DNA from: Nitrosomonas ureae
GTDB lineage: Bacteria; Pseudomonadota; Gammaproteobacteria; Burkholderiales; Nitrosomonadaceae
DNA length: 64,000 nt
Assembly: GCF_001455205.1 (NCBI RefSeq)
Contig: NZ_CP013341.1
Location: 1,550,001-1,614,000 of the forward strand
Reading direction: 5' to 3'
The notes under the pieces were generated by a model, which saw nothing but the letters and a program-made list of their open reading frames with translations, did no database searches and had not been told where the DNA came from. Below, piece by piece: positions 53,849 through 63,370 of the stretch (the first letter of the stretch is position 1; each line of letters starts with the position of its first letter). Made by a program: the position numbers and the translations under genes.

Positions 53849-54436
53849 CTACAAAGTACCTTTGGTGGATGGAATAATGCCGGTTGCTGCTGGATCAAGT
53901 TCGACTGCCATACGTAAAGCTCGTCCAAATGCTTTAAAAGCAGTTTCTGCCTGATGATGCGCATTTCTTCCGGCAATATTATCGATATGCAAAGTTATCA
54001 GGGCATGATTTACCAGCCCCTGAAAAAACTCGTGAATCAAATCGACATCAAAATCACCAATATGAGCACGAGTAAAATCAACATTAAATACCAAGCCGGG
54101 CCGACCGGATAAGTCTATTACAACGCGTGTCAGTGCTTCATCAAGTGGAACATAAGCGTGACCATAGCGGCGCAGTCCTTTTTTATCCCCCACTGCTTTC
54201 GTCAGTGCCTGGCCTAGAGTAATGCCGATATCTTCAACGGTATGATGTGCATCAATATGTAAATCACCTTTAGCAACCACTTCAAGGTCGACCATGCCAT
54301 GACGAGCTATCTGATCAAGCATGTGATCAAGAAATGGCACCCCGGTTTCCAGAATAGATTGCCCCGTTCCATCCAGATTCAGATTGATGCTGATCTGAGT
54401 TTCTAGTGTGTTACGAATGACTTGTGCTTTGCGCAT
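53849..54436 (-). CDS. hisB: Imidazoleglycerol-phosphate dehydratase
   Basis: A 195-residue single-function HisB with the metal-binding DAHHTVEDIGI and NAHHQAETAFKA motifs and the start FLDHMLDQIARHG. It dehydrates imidazole glycerol phosphate to imidazole acetol phosphate. It does not carry a phosphatase domain, so histidinol-phosphatase must come from another gene. Confidence 0.96.
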   Translation of the reverse strand: MRKAQVIRNTLETQISINLNLDGTGQSILETGVPFLDHMLDQIARHGMVDLEVVAKGDLHIDAHHTVEDIGITLGQALTKAVGDKKGLRRYGHAYVPLDEALTRVVIDLSGRPGLVFNVDFTRAHIGDFDVDLIHEFFQGLVNHALITLHIDNIAGRNAHHQAETAFKAFGRALRMAVELDPAATGIIPSTKGTL

Positions 54437-54484
54437 AGGGAGAAATCTTGAATAAGATAACGGATCTAAAGTTGAAAGTTGATT

Positions 54485-55570
54485 TTAAACTGTTTTACTC
54501 AGTATGGCTTGTAATATTGAACAAAACTGAGCATTCTCGTCGGGTGTGCCTATAGTTACACGTAAGCAGTTTTCTAATAAAGGATGAGTGCCATCCAAAT
54601 TTTTGATTAATATTTTTTGTTGTTTCAGCGCTAGAAAAATTTGAGTGGCAGCATGGATTCGAAACAAAATAAAGTTAGCCTTCGAAGGATATACTTTAAT
54701 ATTTTCTATTGTAGCAAGAAAAGCACTCATTTTCGCACGCTCTAATTTGATGGCTTCCGCTTGTTCCGACAAAACCACAGTATGGTGTAATACCTTTTCG
54801 GCGATTATCTGCGTCATTATGCCAATGTTATAAGGTAAACGCATCTTTTCCAGTTGCGTCAGCCACTCAGACCTGCCAAGTAATAATCCTAATCTTAAGC
54901 CTGCCAACCCTGATTTGGATAACGTGCGCATTAATAATAAATTGGGATGATGATTTATTTCGTTAATAAAGCTTGCATCAGCAAAAGCTTGATAGGCTTC
55001 ATCAATTACAACAATACCGGAAGTTGCCTGTATTATGCTTAAAATCGCCGCATAATCAAAAAGATTTCCTGTCGGATTATTGGGGTAGGCCAGAAAGATG
55101 ACGGCAGGCTTATATTTGGCAATTGCGGTCAACATGGTTTCCAGATCTAACGAGAAATCCTGTTTTAAGGGCACCCCGACATATTGGATGTTTGCGAATG
55201 TGGCGATCATCCGGAACATCACGAAAGAGGGTTCTACACTAATTAATACCGCACCGGGTTTGGCTACAGCCATCGCAATGATTTGAATAATTTCATCTGA
55301 TCCATTGCCAAGCAGAATGTCGATGTCATCGGAAATCGCCAAAGTCTGGCGTAATTTTCCCTTAAGCAAAACGGCACTGGAATCGGGATAACGATTTACT
55401 GGTGCATTTGCTGTCAGTTGGGCAATTTCGTCACGCAGTTCCGGTGATAATGGGTAAGGATTTTCCATAGCATCCAATTTAATCATGCCCGTAGCGGACG
55501 GAACATGATAAGCAGAAAGTGCAAGAATTTCCGGTCGAATGATCTGTTCTGGACGATATGAATTGCTCAT
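54485..55570 (-). CDS. hisC: Histidinol-phosphate aminotransferase
   Basis: A 361-residue fold-type I PLP enzyme: LDAMENPYPLSP, NRYPD, LGNGSDEIIQIIAMA, YPNNPTGN, VIDEAYQAF and the lysine-bearing RTLSKSGLAGLRLGLLLG. It transaminates imidazole acetol phosphate. It is the first of the seven his genes here; hisG and hisD are not in the window. Confidence 0.95.
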   Translation of the reverse strand: MSNSYRPEQIIRPEILALSAYHVPSATGMIKLDAMENPYPLSPELRDEIAQLTANAPVNRYPDSSAVLLKGKLRQTLAISDDIDILLGNGSDEIIQIIAMAVAKPGAVLISVEPSFVMFRMIATFANIQYVGVPLKQDFSLDLETMLTAIAKYKPAVIFLAYPNNPTGNLFDYAAILSIIQATSGIVVIDEAYQAFADASFINEINHHPNLLLMRTLSKSGLAGLRLGLLLGRSEWLTQLEKMRLPYNIGIMTQIIAEKVLHHTVVLSEQAEAIKLERAKMSAFLATIENIKVYPSKANFILFRIHAATQIFLALKQQKILIKNLDGTHPLLENCLRVTIGTPDENAQFCSILQAILSKTV

Positions 55571-56307
55571 AGGCGCCTATTTTAACTCAATCTAACGCCG
55601 ATGACTCAAGTTATCAATAATAATCTACTTGTAATTTGTCTGGTGCGAATGCTGAAAGATTCGAATTTTCTAAGATTGAATCTTTTGTAGACTGAGTTCC
55701 AGCCCTCAAAGGCTTTGGACAAGTTTCACTACGGATAACTAACTCGCACGATACAGCAGGTTTTCTACTGTCATGCGTGGATTACGCTTGCTACAATCGT
55801 TTCTTGAACCGAATCTTCTCCAGCTAACTCGTCTTATTGGTGGTGTGAGAACCTAAAATGCAGGATACTTCTATAAATAAAGGGCATCTCTAAAAATCCA
55901 CATTTCGTCACAAAACGTTGTTGTTCACAAAAAATGTTTCCTTACATATCAATTATATGCTGCGTCAACATTTTTTGTTCTCGCCTCATCTTGTTTAAAA
56001 TTCTGAATTTTTAGAAGTGCCCTAAAGTACAAAGCAGAATGCACTTTGCAACATTACCGGGATTCTCGGAGTGCTGGAGCAAATGCCGGTGTTCAGATCA
56101 TTCCTGTTTAATTACTAACGACTTAATTCCGAGTCCTCGCATCACCAATCTGCTCTTATAGTAATAAGGTGGTTTTGTCCTATAATTCTCGTTCTATTCG
56201 ACAGAACTGATTGTATCTGACTGACCTATAATCGAATAATGATTAGGTTTCGTCTAAATCTGAAGCAATCGCCAACCCTTAACCATCCACAAATTGCATG
56301 ATGTCTA
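55571..56307. other. 737-base intergenic region with a MITE
   Basis: No gene is supported between hisC and the LuxR-type regulator. The MITE is at 55881-56023. The left part (55690-55850) has a faint coding look on the minus strand (RMTVENLLYRAS) broken by stops, possibly an old remnant. The right part carries TATAAT-like sequences at about 56178 and 56226 that could be promoters of the regulator. Confidence 0.5.
55881..56023. mobile_element. 143-bp MITE-like element, type 2
   Basis: The left end AGGGCATCTCTAAAAA and the right end (reverse complement AGGGCACTTCTAAAAA) match at 14 of 16 bases. The interior is AT-rich and non-coding, with ACAAAAAATGTTTCC and AACATTTTTTGTTC as an internal inverted repeat. 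The length equals that of the element at 4003 but the ends are unrelated. Confidence 0.65.
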
Positions 56308-56988
56308 TTGAACGGATCTGCCAACATGACAATTCCACCCTTTAGGAAAGAACTTCGTGTGCAACCCCGCAGGATGTCTGATCGCGCAACCGAAGATTTA
56401 TACAAAACATTTTCTACACCCCATTGCCACGCATGCATAGAGCGTGTGGGAAATGCTGTGTTGCTGCTGGATCATGAGAGGCGACCCTTATACGCTACAA
56501 CAAAGATGCATGCAATTATTAACAACCCAAACAAGCTGTTTACCTTAACACCAAGATTCTCGCTGTTCACGCGGCAGAATACTTCCCGAATTGAAGCTTT
56601 TTTCAACAGAAGCAACAACCCGTCTGGTCCACTCGCTCTACAACTGACAAATGAAAATAACCGGGCCATGTTATTAATGACCTGTTTTCGTTTGCCCGAG
56701 CCTTCCATTCCCAATTTGTCTGCTGCCATGTTCCTGATCAAGTTGCACGATGTGAATCAATATTCTGATCAGCATTGGCTTTTCTTTGCAGAGCAATTCG
56801 CTTTAACTCAAGCCGAGGTCAGACTATGCCGTGCCCTGACAGACGGCATGACACTCAACGATTACCGTCTTAATGGAGGCATTACGATCAGCACCGCTCG
56901 TAGTCAGCTGAGTAGCATTTTTTCAAAAACCGCCACCCGCCGCCAGATCGATCTGTTGCGTCTAATTAATTTGCTCTTGCGAACATAA
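56308..56988 (+). CDS. LuxR-type helix-turn-helix regulator
   Basis: A 226-residue protein. The C-terminal 65 residues (FALTQAEVRLCRALTDGMTLND then STARSQLSSIFSKTATRRQIDL) form a LuxR/GerE-type helix-turn-helix in which LTxxEVxxCRALxxG and VRxQLxxIFxKT are recognisable. The first 150 residues, with CHACIERVGNAVLLLDHERRPLYAT, suggest a PAS-like sensory region. It may control the large RTX gene just downstream. No ligand is known. An ATG at 56308 is used; the next Met (56326) is possible. Confidence 0.72.
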   Translation: MNGSANMTIPPFRKELRVQPRRMSDRATEDLYKTFSTPHCHACIERVGNAVLLLDHERRPLYATTKMHAIINNPNKLFTLTPRFSLFTRQNTSRIEAFFNRSNNPSGPLALQLTNENNRAMLLMTCFRLPEPSIPNLSAAMFLIKLHDVNQYSDQHWLFFAEQFALTQAEVRLCRALTDGMTLNDYRLNGGITISTARSQLSSIFSKTATRRQIDLLRLINLLLRT

Positions 56989-57003
56989 AAAAGACACTTC
57001 TAT

Positions 57004-57017
57004 CCTTCATATGAAGG
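57004..57017. promoter_or_regulatory. 14-bp perfect palindrome between regulator and RTX gene
   Basis: CCTTCATATGAAGG is self-complementary. It could be an operator of the LuxR-type protein encoded beside it. Role unknown. Confidence 0.35.
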
Positions 57018-57190
57018 GTGTAAACGTTTGCAAAATAATTTAGAGTATCCTGTACCTGCTAAAAAGAAAGGCGGATTGGTATGTAAATGTAAAAAATACA
57101 CATTTAACTCTGACTGTGGAACAACCGACGGATGATACATATATCAGTTCAGATATTCTGGTAAATCATTAAAAATAAGAGAAATCAATC

Positions 57191-60100
57191 ATGGCTACAA
57201 ACAATACAAAATCATTTCCTGGACATACGCTAGGAGAGTTTAGAAATATTTTTGCATTTGCAGCACTTAAAGATGATGGATCGGTGGTAACTTGGGGAAA
57301 TGCTTATGTAGGTGGCGATAGCTCTGCTGTGGCCAGTGCACTTAATGGCGCAATGGACGTAGTCGAGATCTATTCAAATTACAGAGCCTTTGCTGCATTA
57401 CGCTCTGACGGGTCGGTGATTACTTGGGGGGATCTTGGAGGTCCTTTTCTTGGTAGCGACAGTACTAGCGTAGCCAATGTGTTGAATGGCACCATAGATG
57501 TAATTCAAATCTATTCAACAGAAAATGCTTTTGCTGCGCTACTCGCTGACGGGTCGGTGTATACATGGGGCTTTGCTCAGATTGGTGGCAATAGCTCCAG
57601 TGTGGCTACCGCGCTGGACGGCACCAATGATGTGATGCAGATTTATTCAACTGAAGGTGGTTTTGCTGCGCTACGTGCCGACGGTTCAGTAATAACTTGG
57701 GGTGCTTATGGAGGCAATAGCTCCAGTGTTGCGAGTGCACTGAATGGCACCATAGATGTGACAGAAATCTATTCAGCACGCTATGCTTTTGCTGCGCTGC
57801 GTGCTGACGGTTCAGTGGTAACTTGGGGGAATGGTCATGGTGCCGATAGTTCCAGCGTGGCCAGCGCATTGGATGGCACCATAGATGTAAAACAAGTCTA
57901 TTCAACAAGAGATGCATTTGCTGCACTGCGCGTTGACGGTTCGGTAGTCACTTGGGGGCAGATTTATAATGGTGGCGACAGCTCCGCTGTGGCCGGTGCG
58001 TTGGATGGCGCCATAGATGTGACTCAAATCTTTTCAGCAGGCTATTCATTTGCTGCGCTGCGCGCTGACGGCTCGGTGGTTACTTGGGGTACTGGTGGTG
58101 GCGACAGCTCCACTGTGGCCGGTGCGTTGGATGGCACCATAGATGTGACTCAAATCTATTCAACAGATTATACATTCGCTGCGCTGCGTGCTGATGGTTC
58201 GGTGGTAACTTGGGGCCAAGGTGTAAATAGCTCCAGTGTTGCTAGTGCACTGAATGGCACCATAGATGTGACGGAAATCTATTCAACAAACAATGCCTTT
58301 GCTGCGCTGCGCGCTGACGGATCGGTGGTCACTTGGGGGGGGCAGCATGGCGGCAATAGTTCCAGTGTAGCCAGTGCATTGAATGGCACCATAGATGTGA
58401 TTCAAATCTATTCAACAGGTAGCGCTTTTGCTGCGCTGCGTACTGATGGATCGGTAATAACTTGGGGGAATGTACCTTATGGCGGTGATAGCTCTTCTGT
58501 TGCCAGTCAACTGAGTTCTGGAGTAATCAGTCTTTCTAACATATATACCGATGAGTCTTTCAGCGCTACTGTTAGCCCAAATACGCTACCTACAGCCGAC
58601 GCACTATTTGAACTAGAAGGGGTTACCGGTGGCGATGATGGTGATGATAGTAATATTGGAAGTCTTGAAGCTGGCAAGATCAAGGTAATGGCTGATTTTT
58701 CCAAGGCAGCTTACGATTTGCAGAGCTGGGAGAATCTTTCAATTAATGATTCAATTAAATATTCTGATGAAGCAGTTACTTATATAGAGAATAAGGGATG
58801 GGAGCCAGTTAATCTTACTCCAACGCTTAAATCACTCGATACCTACTTTTATATACCAACCCTTTCAAGTATCACTACGACTAATCAAATGCAAGATGGT
58901 TTTTATACCAACTATAATGCAGCCGCTTTTGTAGCCCGTAGTAATGATGCAATCGTTATTTCATTTCGTGGAACAAATGATAACGGTCAGTTTTCTTCTC
59001 CGGATGTTTCTGACTGGACTGACAAATCTGCTCATTATGATTTGATGCGTCCTCTGGTAGAAGCAGTCGAAAGTTATATAGTAGCTGAAGGGATTCATAA
59101 GGTTTATGTGACCGGCCATAGTCTTGGTGGTGCCATGGCCATAAAATTTATGAATGACCATGCAAATAGAAGCTTTGGAGCCGACTATGAAGCGATTACC
59201 TTTGCTACAGCTAGTTATGATTTGAGGGGTACTAATGATCCTCGTATGACCCTCATTGAAATTGCGGGGGATCCTGTTGCAGATACTGGAATTGACAATG
59301 GCCGCAATATTCATTTTGTTGGGGACAAAACTATTGGTGTTTCAAGTCATTTCCATTCAATGGATTATTATCGTCAAATGGTTGATAGCGTAGACAACGT
59401 CGCCTGGGATCGGATACTCAATGAAACAGGTGACCAATCTGTTTACATTGGCGGGCAGAGGGGTATAAGTGGAGAAGAAGACTACTTTATTGTCGATGGC
59501 CGTCTTAGTGGGGTCAATTCAGTAGTGCCAAATTCAGGAAACGATACACTTACAGCCCCATTATTCGCGAATTATAACATTTACTATGGTGGACGAGGCA
59601 TTGATAAGCTTACCGGTGGCGGTGCTAAGGAACTCATGCTTGGTGGCTCCGGTAATGACGTGCTGAAAGGTATGGGTGGTATCGATCGCCTTTTTGGCGA
59701 TAGTGGCAATGATATGCTCAATGGCGGTGCCGGTGCGGATACTATGGTTGGTGGATTGGGGAATGATACGTTTGTTGTAGACAATGTGGGTGATGTCGTT
59801 GCTGAGAACCTAAATGAAGGTACTGATAAGGTCAACAGTAACGTAACTTATACGCTTTCCGCCAATGTGGAGAATCTTACTCTGACCGGTACATCAGCGA
59901 TCAATGGTACAGGCAATGGCATGGCAAACAGCATTACTGGGAATGCAGGAAATAACATAATCAGTGGAGCAGCAGGTGCAGATCGATTATTCGGAAAAGG
60001 AGGCAAAGATACGTTAACCGGTGGTTCTGGCGCAGACAAGTTCATTTTTGATACGGCGCCGGGTACAGGCAACATCGATACGATCACTGATTTTGCTCAT

Positions 60101-60367
60101 GGTATCGACAAAATTATGCTTGACGATGACATCTTCACTGCGTTGGGCATTACGGGAACTGTTGCCGGTGCGGCCCTGACAGCGAACAAATTTCATGTTG
60201 GGGCATCCGCGCTGGATACGCTTGATCGGATCGTCTACAACTCGTCAACGGGTGCGCTCTATTACGATGTCAATGGTTCGGGGGCCGGTGCAGCTGTGCA
60301 GGTTGCCCTGATTGGAACAAGTATTCATCCGACGCTTTCTGCTTCAGATTTCTTGGTCATTGCTTGA
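57191..60367 (+). CDS. RCC1-repeat, lipase and RTX calcium-binding protein (type I secretion substrate)
   Basis: A 1058-residue mosaic with no N-terminal signal peptide. Residues about 15-440 contain ten similar repeats of the form FAALRADGSVVTWG, each with SSSVASALNGTIDV, an RCC1/BNR-like propeller. Residues about 500-760 are a class 3 lipase with the nucleophile in GHSLGG (S644), an upstream VISFRGTND and a downstream DxxVADTG/SHFHSMDYY. The last 250 residues carry RTX nonapeptides (GGSGNDVLKG, GDSGNDMLNG, GGLGNDTFVV) and a C-terminal uncleaved type I secretion region. It should be a secreted Ca-dependent lipase or adhesin-like toxin. No ABC exporter is adjacent. Confidence 0.88.
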   Translation: MATNNTKSFPGHTLGEFRNIFAFAALKDDGSVVTWGNAYVGGDSSAVASALNGAMDVVEIYSNYRAFAALRSDGSVITWGDLGGPFLGSDSTSVANVLNGTIDVIQIYSTENAFAALLADGSVYTWGFAQIGGNSSSVATALDGTNDVMQIYSTEGGFAALRADGSVITWGAYGGNSSSVASALNGTIDVTEIYSARYAFAALRADGSVVTWGNGHGADSSSVASALDGTIDVKQVYSTRDAFAALRVDGSVVTWGQIYNGGDSSAVAGALDGAIDVTQIFSAGYSFAALRADGSVVTWGTGGGDSSTVAGALDGTIDVTQIYSTDYTFAALRADGSVVTWGQGVNSSSVASALNGTIDVTEIYSTNNAFAALRADGSVVTWGGQHGGNSSSVASALNGTIDVIQIYSTGSAFAALRTDGSVITWGNVPYGGDSSSVASQLSSGVISLSNIYTDESFSATVSPNTLPTADALFELEGVTGGDDGDDSNIGSLEAGKIKVMADFSKAAYDLQSWENLSINDSIKYSDEAVTYIENKGWEPVNLTPTLKSLDTYFYIPTLSSITTTNQMQDGFYTNYNAAAFVARSNDAIVISFRGTNDNGQFSSPDVSDWTDKSAHYDLMRPLVEAVESYIVAEGIHKVYVTGHSLGGAMAIKFMNDHANRSFGADYEAITFATASYDLRGTNDPRMTLIEIAGDPVADTGIDNGRNIHFVGDKTIGVSSHFHSMDYYRQMVDSVDNVAWDRILNETGDQSVYIGGQRGISGEEDYFIVDGRLSGVNSVVPNSGNDTLTAPLFANYNIYYGGRGIDKLTGGGAKELMLGGSGNDVLKGMGGIDRLFGDSGNDMLNGGAGADTMVGGLGNDTFVVDNVGDVVAENLNEGTDKVNSNVTYTLSANVENLTLTGTSAINGTGNGMANSITGNAGNNIISGAAGADRLFGKGGKDTLTGGSGADKFIFDTAPGTGNIDTITDFAHGIDKIMLDDDIFTALGITGTVAGAALTANKFHVGASALDTLDRIVYNSSTGALYYDVNGSGAGAAVQVALIGTSIHPTLSASDFLVIA

Positions 60368-60500
60368 GGTACTGGCTTGCGTGGATTTTGAAGCGGATAC
60401 GCTACCTGAGAATTGCAGGCCAAGCAATTTTCAGGTGATTCAATAAAATACCGTGTGGCGCAGGGCCTGTGATTGTCGGGCGCTGTTTTTTCGGAATATT

Positions 60501-61694
60501 TTATAATAAGCGGCTCATATCTCCAGTGCCAAACCCGATCAGCGGTTCAGTAAATTCTTTTCCATAGGCGATAACTTTGAATAATTCGCCCATTTCGGCA
60601 GGGTTGACCAGTTTTTGCAATTGATTGGATTGTGGCAAGTAGCGGGTAATATCTTCGATGGGTGTTTGTGCCAGAATTTGGGTAATTCCGGAGTTAATCA
60701 GAAAAAAAGCCTGGGTCGTATAACCCAGAAGTGTAAGGTCGCTATCGACCGCGGCATCCGTGATCGCACTGAAATCAACATGGCTGGTGATATCCTGCAG
60801 GCCGGGGAGATAAAAGGGATTGTCATGGGCGTGGTGGCGATAATGGCACATTAATGTGCCTTGGTTGCGCTGAGGGTGATAGTATTCATTGCATCCAAAT
60901 CCATAGTCAATCAATAGGATAACGCCTTGCTGGAGGATTTTGGCTAAGCTGCGTATAAAACCAGCCGCGGCAAGATTGATCTCGCTGACATATTCAAGAC
61001 CTGATTGATTGTCGGGATTAATGCGGGGTGTTAATTGACTGCAAATTGCATAAAGATCAGTATCGTGCACGGGCCGATCTTGCCAGGCGAATTGATTGTT
61101 TTGCCAGATCACTCCACGTTCTAAGATGGCATCATCCTGCCATACGGCCAAATGCACCGGCATTGCATCCAGTACTTCATTGGCTAGTATAATGCCGCTA
61201 AATGGATCGGGTAGCTGCTCCAGCCATTCCACGCGATGCATGAGGTGGGGTGCCTCGCTAGTCAGTAGCGTTTGTTGCCGCTGGCGCAGTTCGGCGCTTA
61301 CTTCCAGAATCAAATATTTCTGCGGTAATGCAGCGGTTTTTTCCAGCTCGAGCAATATATCGAGCGCCAGCTTGCCCGATCCCGCACCAAACTCCAGAAT
61401 AGCAGCCTGCTTAAGCTGTTGGGAAATTTGCGCTAGTTGGAGTGCCAGAGTGCGACCAAATAATGAAGAAATTTCTGGCGCGGTGACAAAATCTCCGGCA
61501 CTACCTAATTTGGTTGCGCCACTGCTGTAGTAACCCATTCCAGGTGCATACAGCGCTAGATTCATAAATTGCTCGAAAGAAATCCATCCGCCTGAAGCAA
61601 GAATCTGCTCTTTTATCAGGGTCAATACTGATTGACTGTGAGCCAGCGCGATTTCGCTGGCAAGAGGGAAGGAAGTATGTAAAGACATAAGCAA
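60501..61694 (-). CDS. MidA/NDUFAF7-family class I SAM-dependent methyltransferase
   Basis: A 397-residue protein of the DUF185 family: ISFEQFMNLALYAPGMGYYSSG, GDFVTAPEISSLFGRTLALQL, ILEFGAGSGKLALDILLEL (SAM-binding GxGxGK), IILANEVLDAMPVHL and LLIDYGFG. Human NDUFAF7 methylates an arginine of complex I subunit NDUFS2; the bacterial target is unknown. Met1 or Met3 may be the start. It is divergent from the neighbouring SDR gene, 58 bases away. Confidence 0.92.
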   Translation of the reverse strand: MLMSLHTSFPLASEIALAHSQSVLTLIKEQILASGGWISFEQFMNLALYAPGMGYYSSGATKLGSAGDFVTAPEISSLFGRTLALQLAQISQQLKQAAILEFGAGSGKLALDILLELEKTAALPQKYLILEVSAELRQRQQTLLTSEAPHLMHRVEWLEQLPDPFSGIILANEVLDAMPVHLAVWQDDAILERGVIWQNNQFAWQDRPVHDTDLYAICSQLTPRINPDNQSGLEYVSEINLAAAGFIRSLAKILQQGVILLIDYGFGCNEYYHPQRNQGTLMCHYRHHAHDNPFYLPGLQDITSHVDFSAITDAAVDSDLTLLGYTTQAFFLINSGITQILAQTPIEDITRYLPQSNQLQKLVNPAEMGELFKVIAYGKEFTEPLIGFGTGDMSRLL

Positions 61695-61752
61695 GTTTCT
61701 TTATGGTAAATTGCAAAAGCAAATAGTGTAGCAGTACTTGAAGGAGGTATGA

Positions 61753-62493
61753 GTGCAGGGAAAAGTGATTCTGGTTACGGGGGGGGCGAAACGGGTAGGC
61801 GCAGCTATCTGCCGCAGATTGCATGCACAGGGTGCCAGATTGATTGTGCATTATCGGTCTTCATTCGAAGAGGCCAAGTTATTGCATGATGAATTGAATC
61901 GGGAACGGGCTGATTCGGTGGCTTTGGTGCAGGCCAATTTGTTAGAGATTGGATCATTTTCCAAATGGGTGAAAAAGGCAGTTAACTGTTTTGGGCAACT
62001 GGACGTGCTGATTAACAATGCTTCAAGTTTTTTTCCGACACTGCTTTCTCAATGCTCATTGGAAGATTGGAACGATCTTGTTGGCAGCAATCTTCAAGCA
62101 CCCCTTTTTCTGACCCAAGCAGTAGCGCCATATCTTAAAGAGCAGAGGGGATGTATCGTGAATATTGTAGATATTCATACCGAGCGGCCGCTGAAGAATT
62201 ATGTGATTTATAATGCCGCCAAAGGCGGATTGTTAGCGCTGACCAAATCCCTGGCGGTGGAGATGGCGCCCGATGTTCGTGTCAATGGAGTTTCTCCGGG
62301 CCCCATCTTATGGCCCCAAGATGGTATCTGGGAGGATGAAGCAACGCGTCAGCAGATAATCGCCAGTACCTTGCTCAAGCGCTGTGGTGAACCGAATGAT
62401 ATTGCTAAAACCGTGCAATTTTTAATTGCTGATGCGCCTTATATTACAGGACAAATTATTGCAGTGGATGGCGGGCGCAGTATTCATTTATAG
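61753..62493 (+). CDS. Pteridine reductase-like short-chain dehydrogenase
   Basis: A 246-residue SDR from a GTG at 61753 with GAAGGAGGT upstream. The NAD(P) motif is ILVTGGAKRVGAAICRRL, the NNAS motif is LINNASSFFPT, the catalytic pair is YNAAKGGLLALTKSL (YxxxK), and the end is GQIIAVDGGRSI. GGAKRVG and the NNASSF variant are typical of bacterial pteridine reductase (FolM/PTR1-like), which reduces dihydrobiopterin or dihydrofolate. Its divergent placement beside the MidA-type gene is common in betaproteobacteria. Confidence 0.87.
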   Translation: MQGKVILVTGGAKRVGAAICRRLHAQGARLIVHYRSSFEEAKLLHDELNRERADSVALVQANLLEIGSFSKWVKKAVNCFGQLDVLINNASSFFPTLLSQCSLEDWNDLVGSNLQAPLFLTQAVAPYLKEQRGCIVNIVDIHTERPLKNYVIYNAAKGGLLALTKSLAVEMAPDVRVNGVSPGPILWPQDGIWEDEATRQQIIASTLLKRCGEPNDIAKTVQFLIADAPYITGQIIAVDGGRSIHL

Positions 62494-62827
62494 TTCATGA
62501 AATGAGATGGATACCATAGAAGTATTTCTATCACCGTAGTTGATTTTTCTCTCGACATCAAACAATTTTAAGGAATTATTTCAAATATTATATAGATAAT
62601 AACAGTTACCATGGTTACGATAAGAAATTGATTATTGATAGTTATATATTTATGTGGTTTTGGTTGTTTGATCCACTACGATAGTTTTAGCGGGCTATGT
62701 CATTCCGGCATTGAGACTATTGTATAATTCCGTTCCAACAATTCTTAGCTTAGAGCGGCTTGCCTGATTTCAGTAGCAGTAGAAAATTACGCGTCATGCA
62801 ATTATCCCAATTATTTGCTTTGCCACA
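62494..62827. other. AT-rich intergenic region upstream of ubiC
   Basis: About 330 bases. TATAAT at 62723-62728 could be a -10 box for ubiC, although no convincing -35 hexamer stands 17 bases upstream. Nothing else is recognised. Confidence 0.4.
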
Positions 62828-63370
62828 ATGAATAAAGTCCATCCATTGGCATGGCGTGCTGCACTGACATGTATTTCATACCATCACCGTGTCTGGTTGC
62901 AGGACCGGGGATCCTTGACGCGCCGTATCCAGGATCGTTGCGTGAAGTTTTGTGTCAAGCGTGTTTTTCAATCACTCAGCAGAATTTATGAGGATGAGCA
63001 AAGAATGATGGGATTGCGCGCGAGTGAGTTGGCGATGGTGCGGGAAGTGTATCTCTATTGTGACTCCACGCCTGTAGTGTTTGCGCATTCGGTGGTAGCG
63101 CATAAAGACTTGCGAGGTGCGTGGCGAGGATTAAGTGGCTTGGGTAATAAATCTTTAGGGACGGTGTTATTTACCAACCCAAGAATCAAGCGCACACCAC
63201 TGGAATTTAAAAAAATAAGCCGTGGCCATTTTTTGTATGATCGGGCTTGCGCATGTTTGCCAGAAAAACCCCATTATCTATGGGCTCGGCGTTCTTTATT
63301 TACGTTGCACGAGCAATCGATTTTAGTAACGGAGGTATTTTTGCCAGCAATTTTGGATTTACCCTTGTGA
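62828..63370 (+). CDS. ubiC: Chorismate pyruvate-lyase
   Basis: A 180-residue UbiC. ASELAMVREVYLYCDSTPVVFAHSV and WRGLSGLGNKSLGTVLFTNPRI are typical, as is EVFLPAILDL at the end. It cleaves chorismate to 4-hydroxybenzoate and pyruvate, first committed step of ubiquinone synthesis. Its stop overlaps the ubiA start, so product and next enzyme are coupled. Confidence 0.93.
   Translation: MNKVHPLAWRAALTCISYHHRVWLQDRGSLTRRIQDRCVKFCVKRVFQSLSRIYEDEQRMMGLRASELAMVREVYLYCDSTPVVFAHSVVAHKDLRGAWRGLSGLGNKSLGTVLFTNPRIKRTPLEFKKISRGHFLYDRACACLPEKPHYLWARRSLFTLHEQSILVTEVFLPAILDLPL

Noticed and set aside
57250..58530. Tandem DNA repeats resembling a repeat array
   Set aside because: They encode in-frame RCC1-like protein repeats; spacers are coding and not CRISPR-like.
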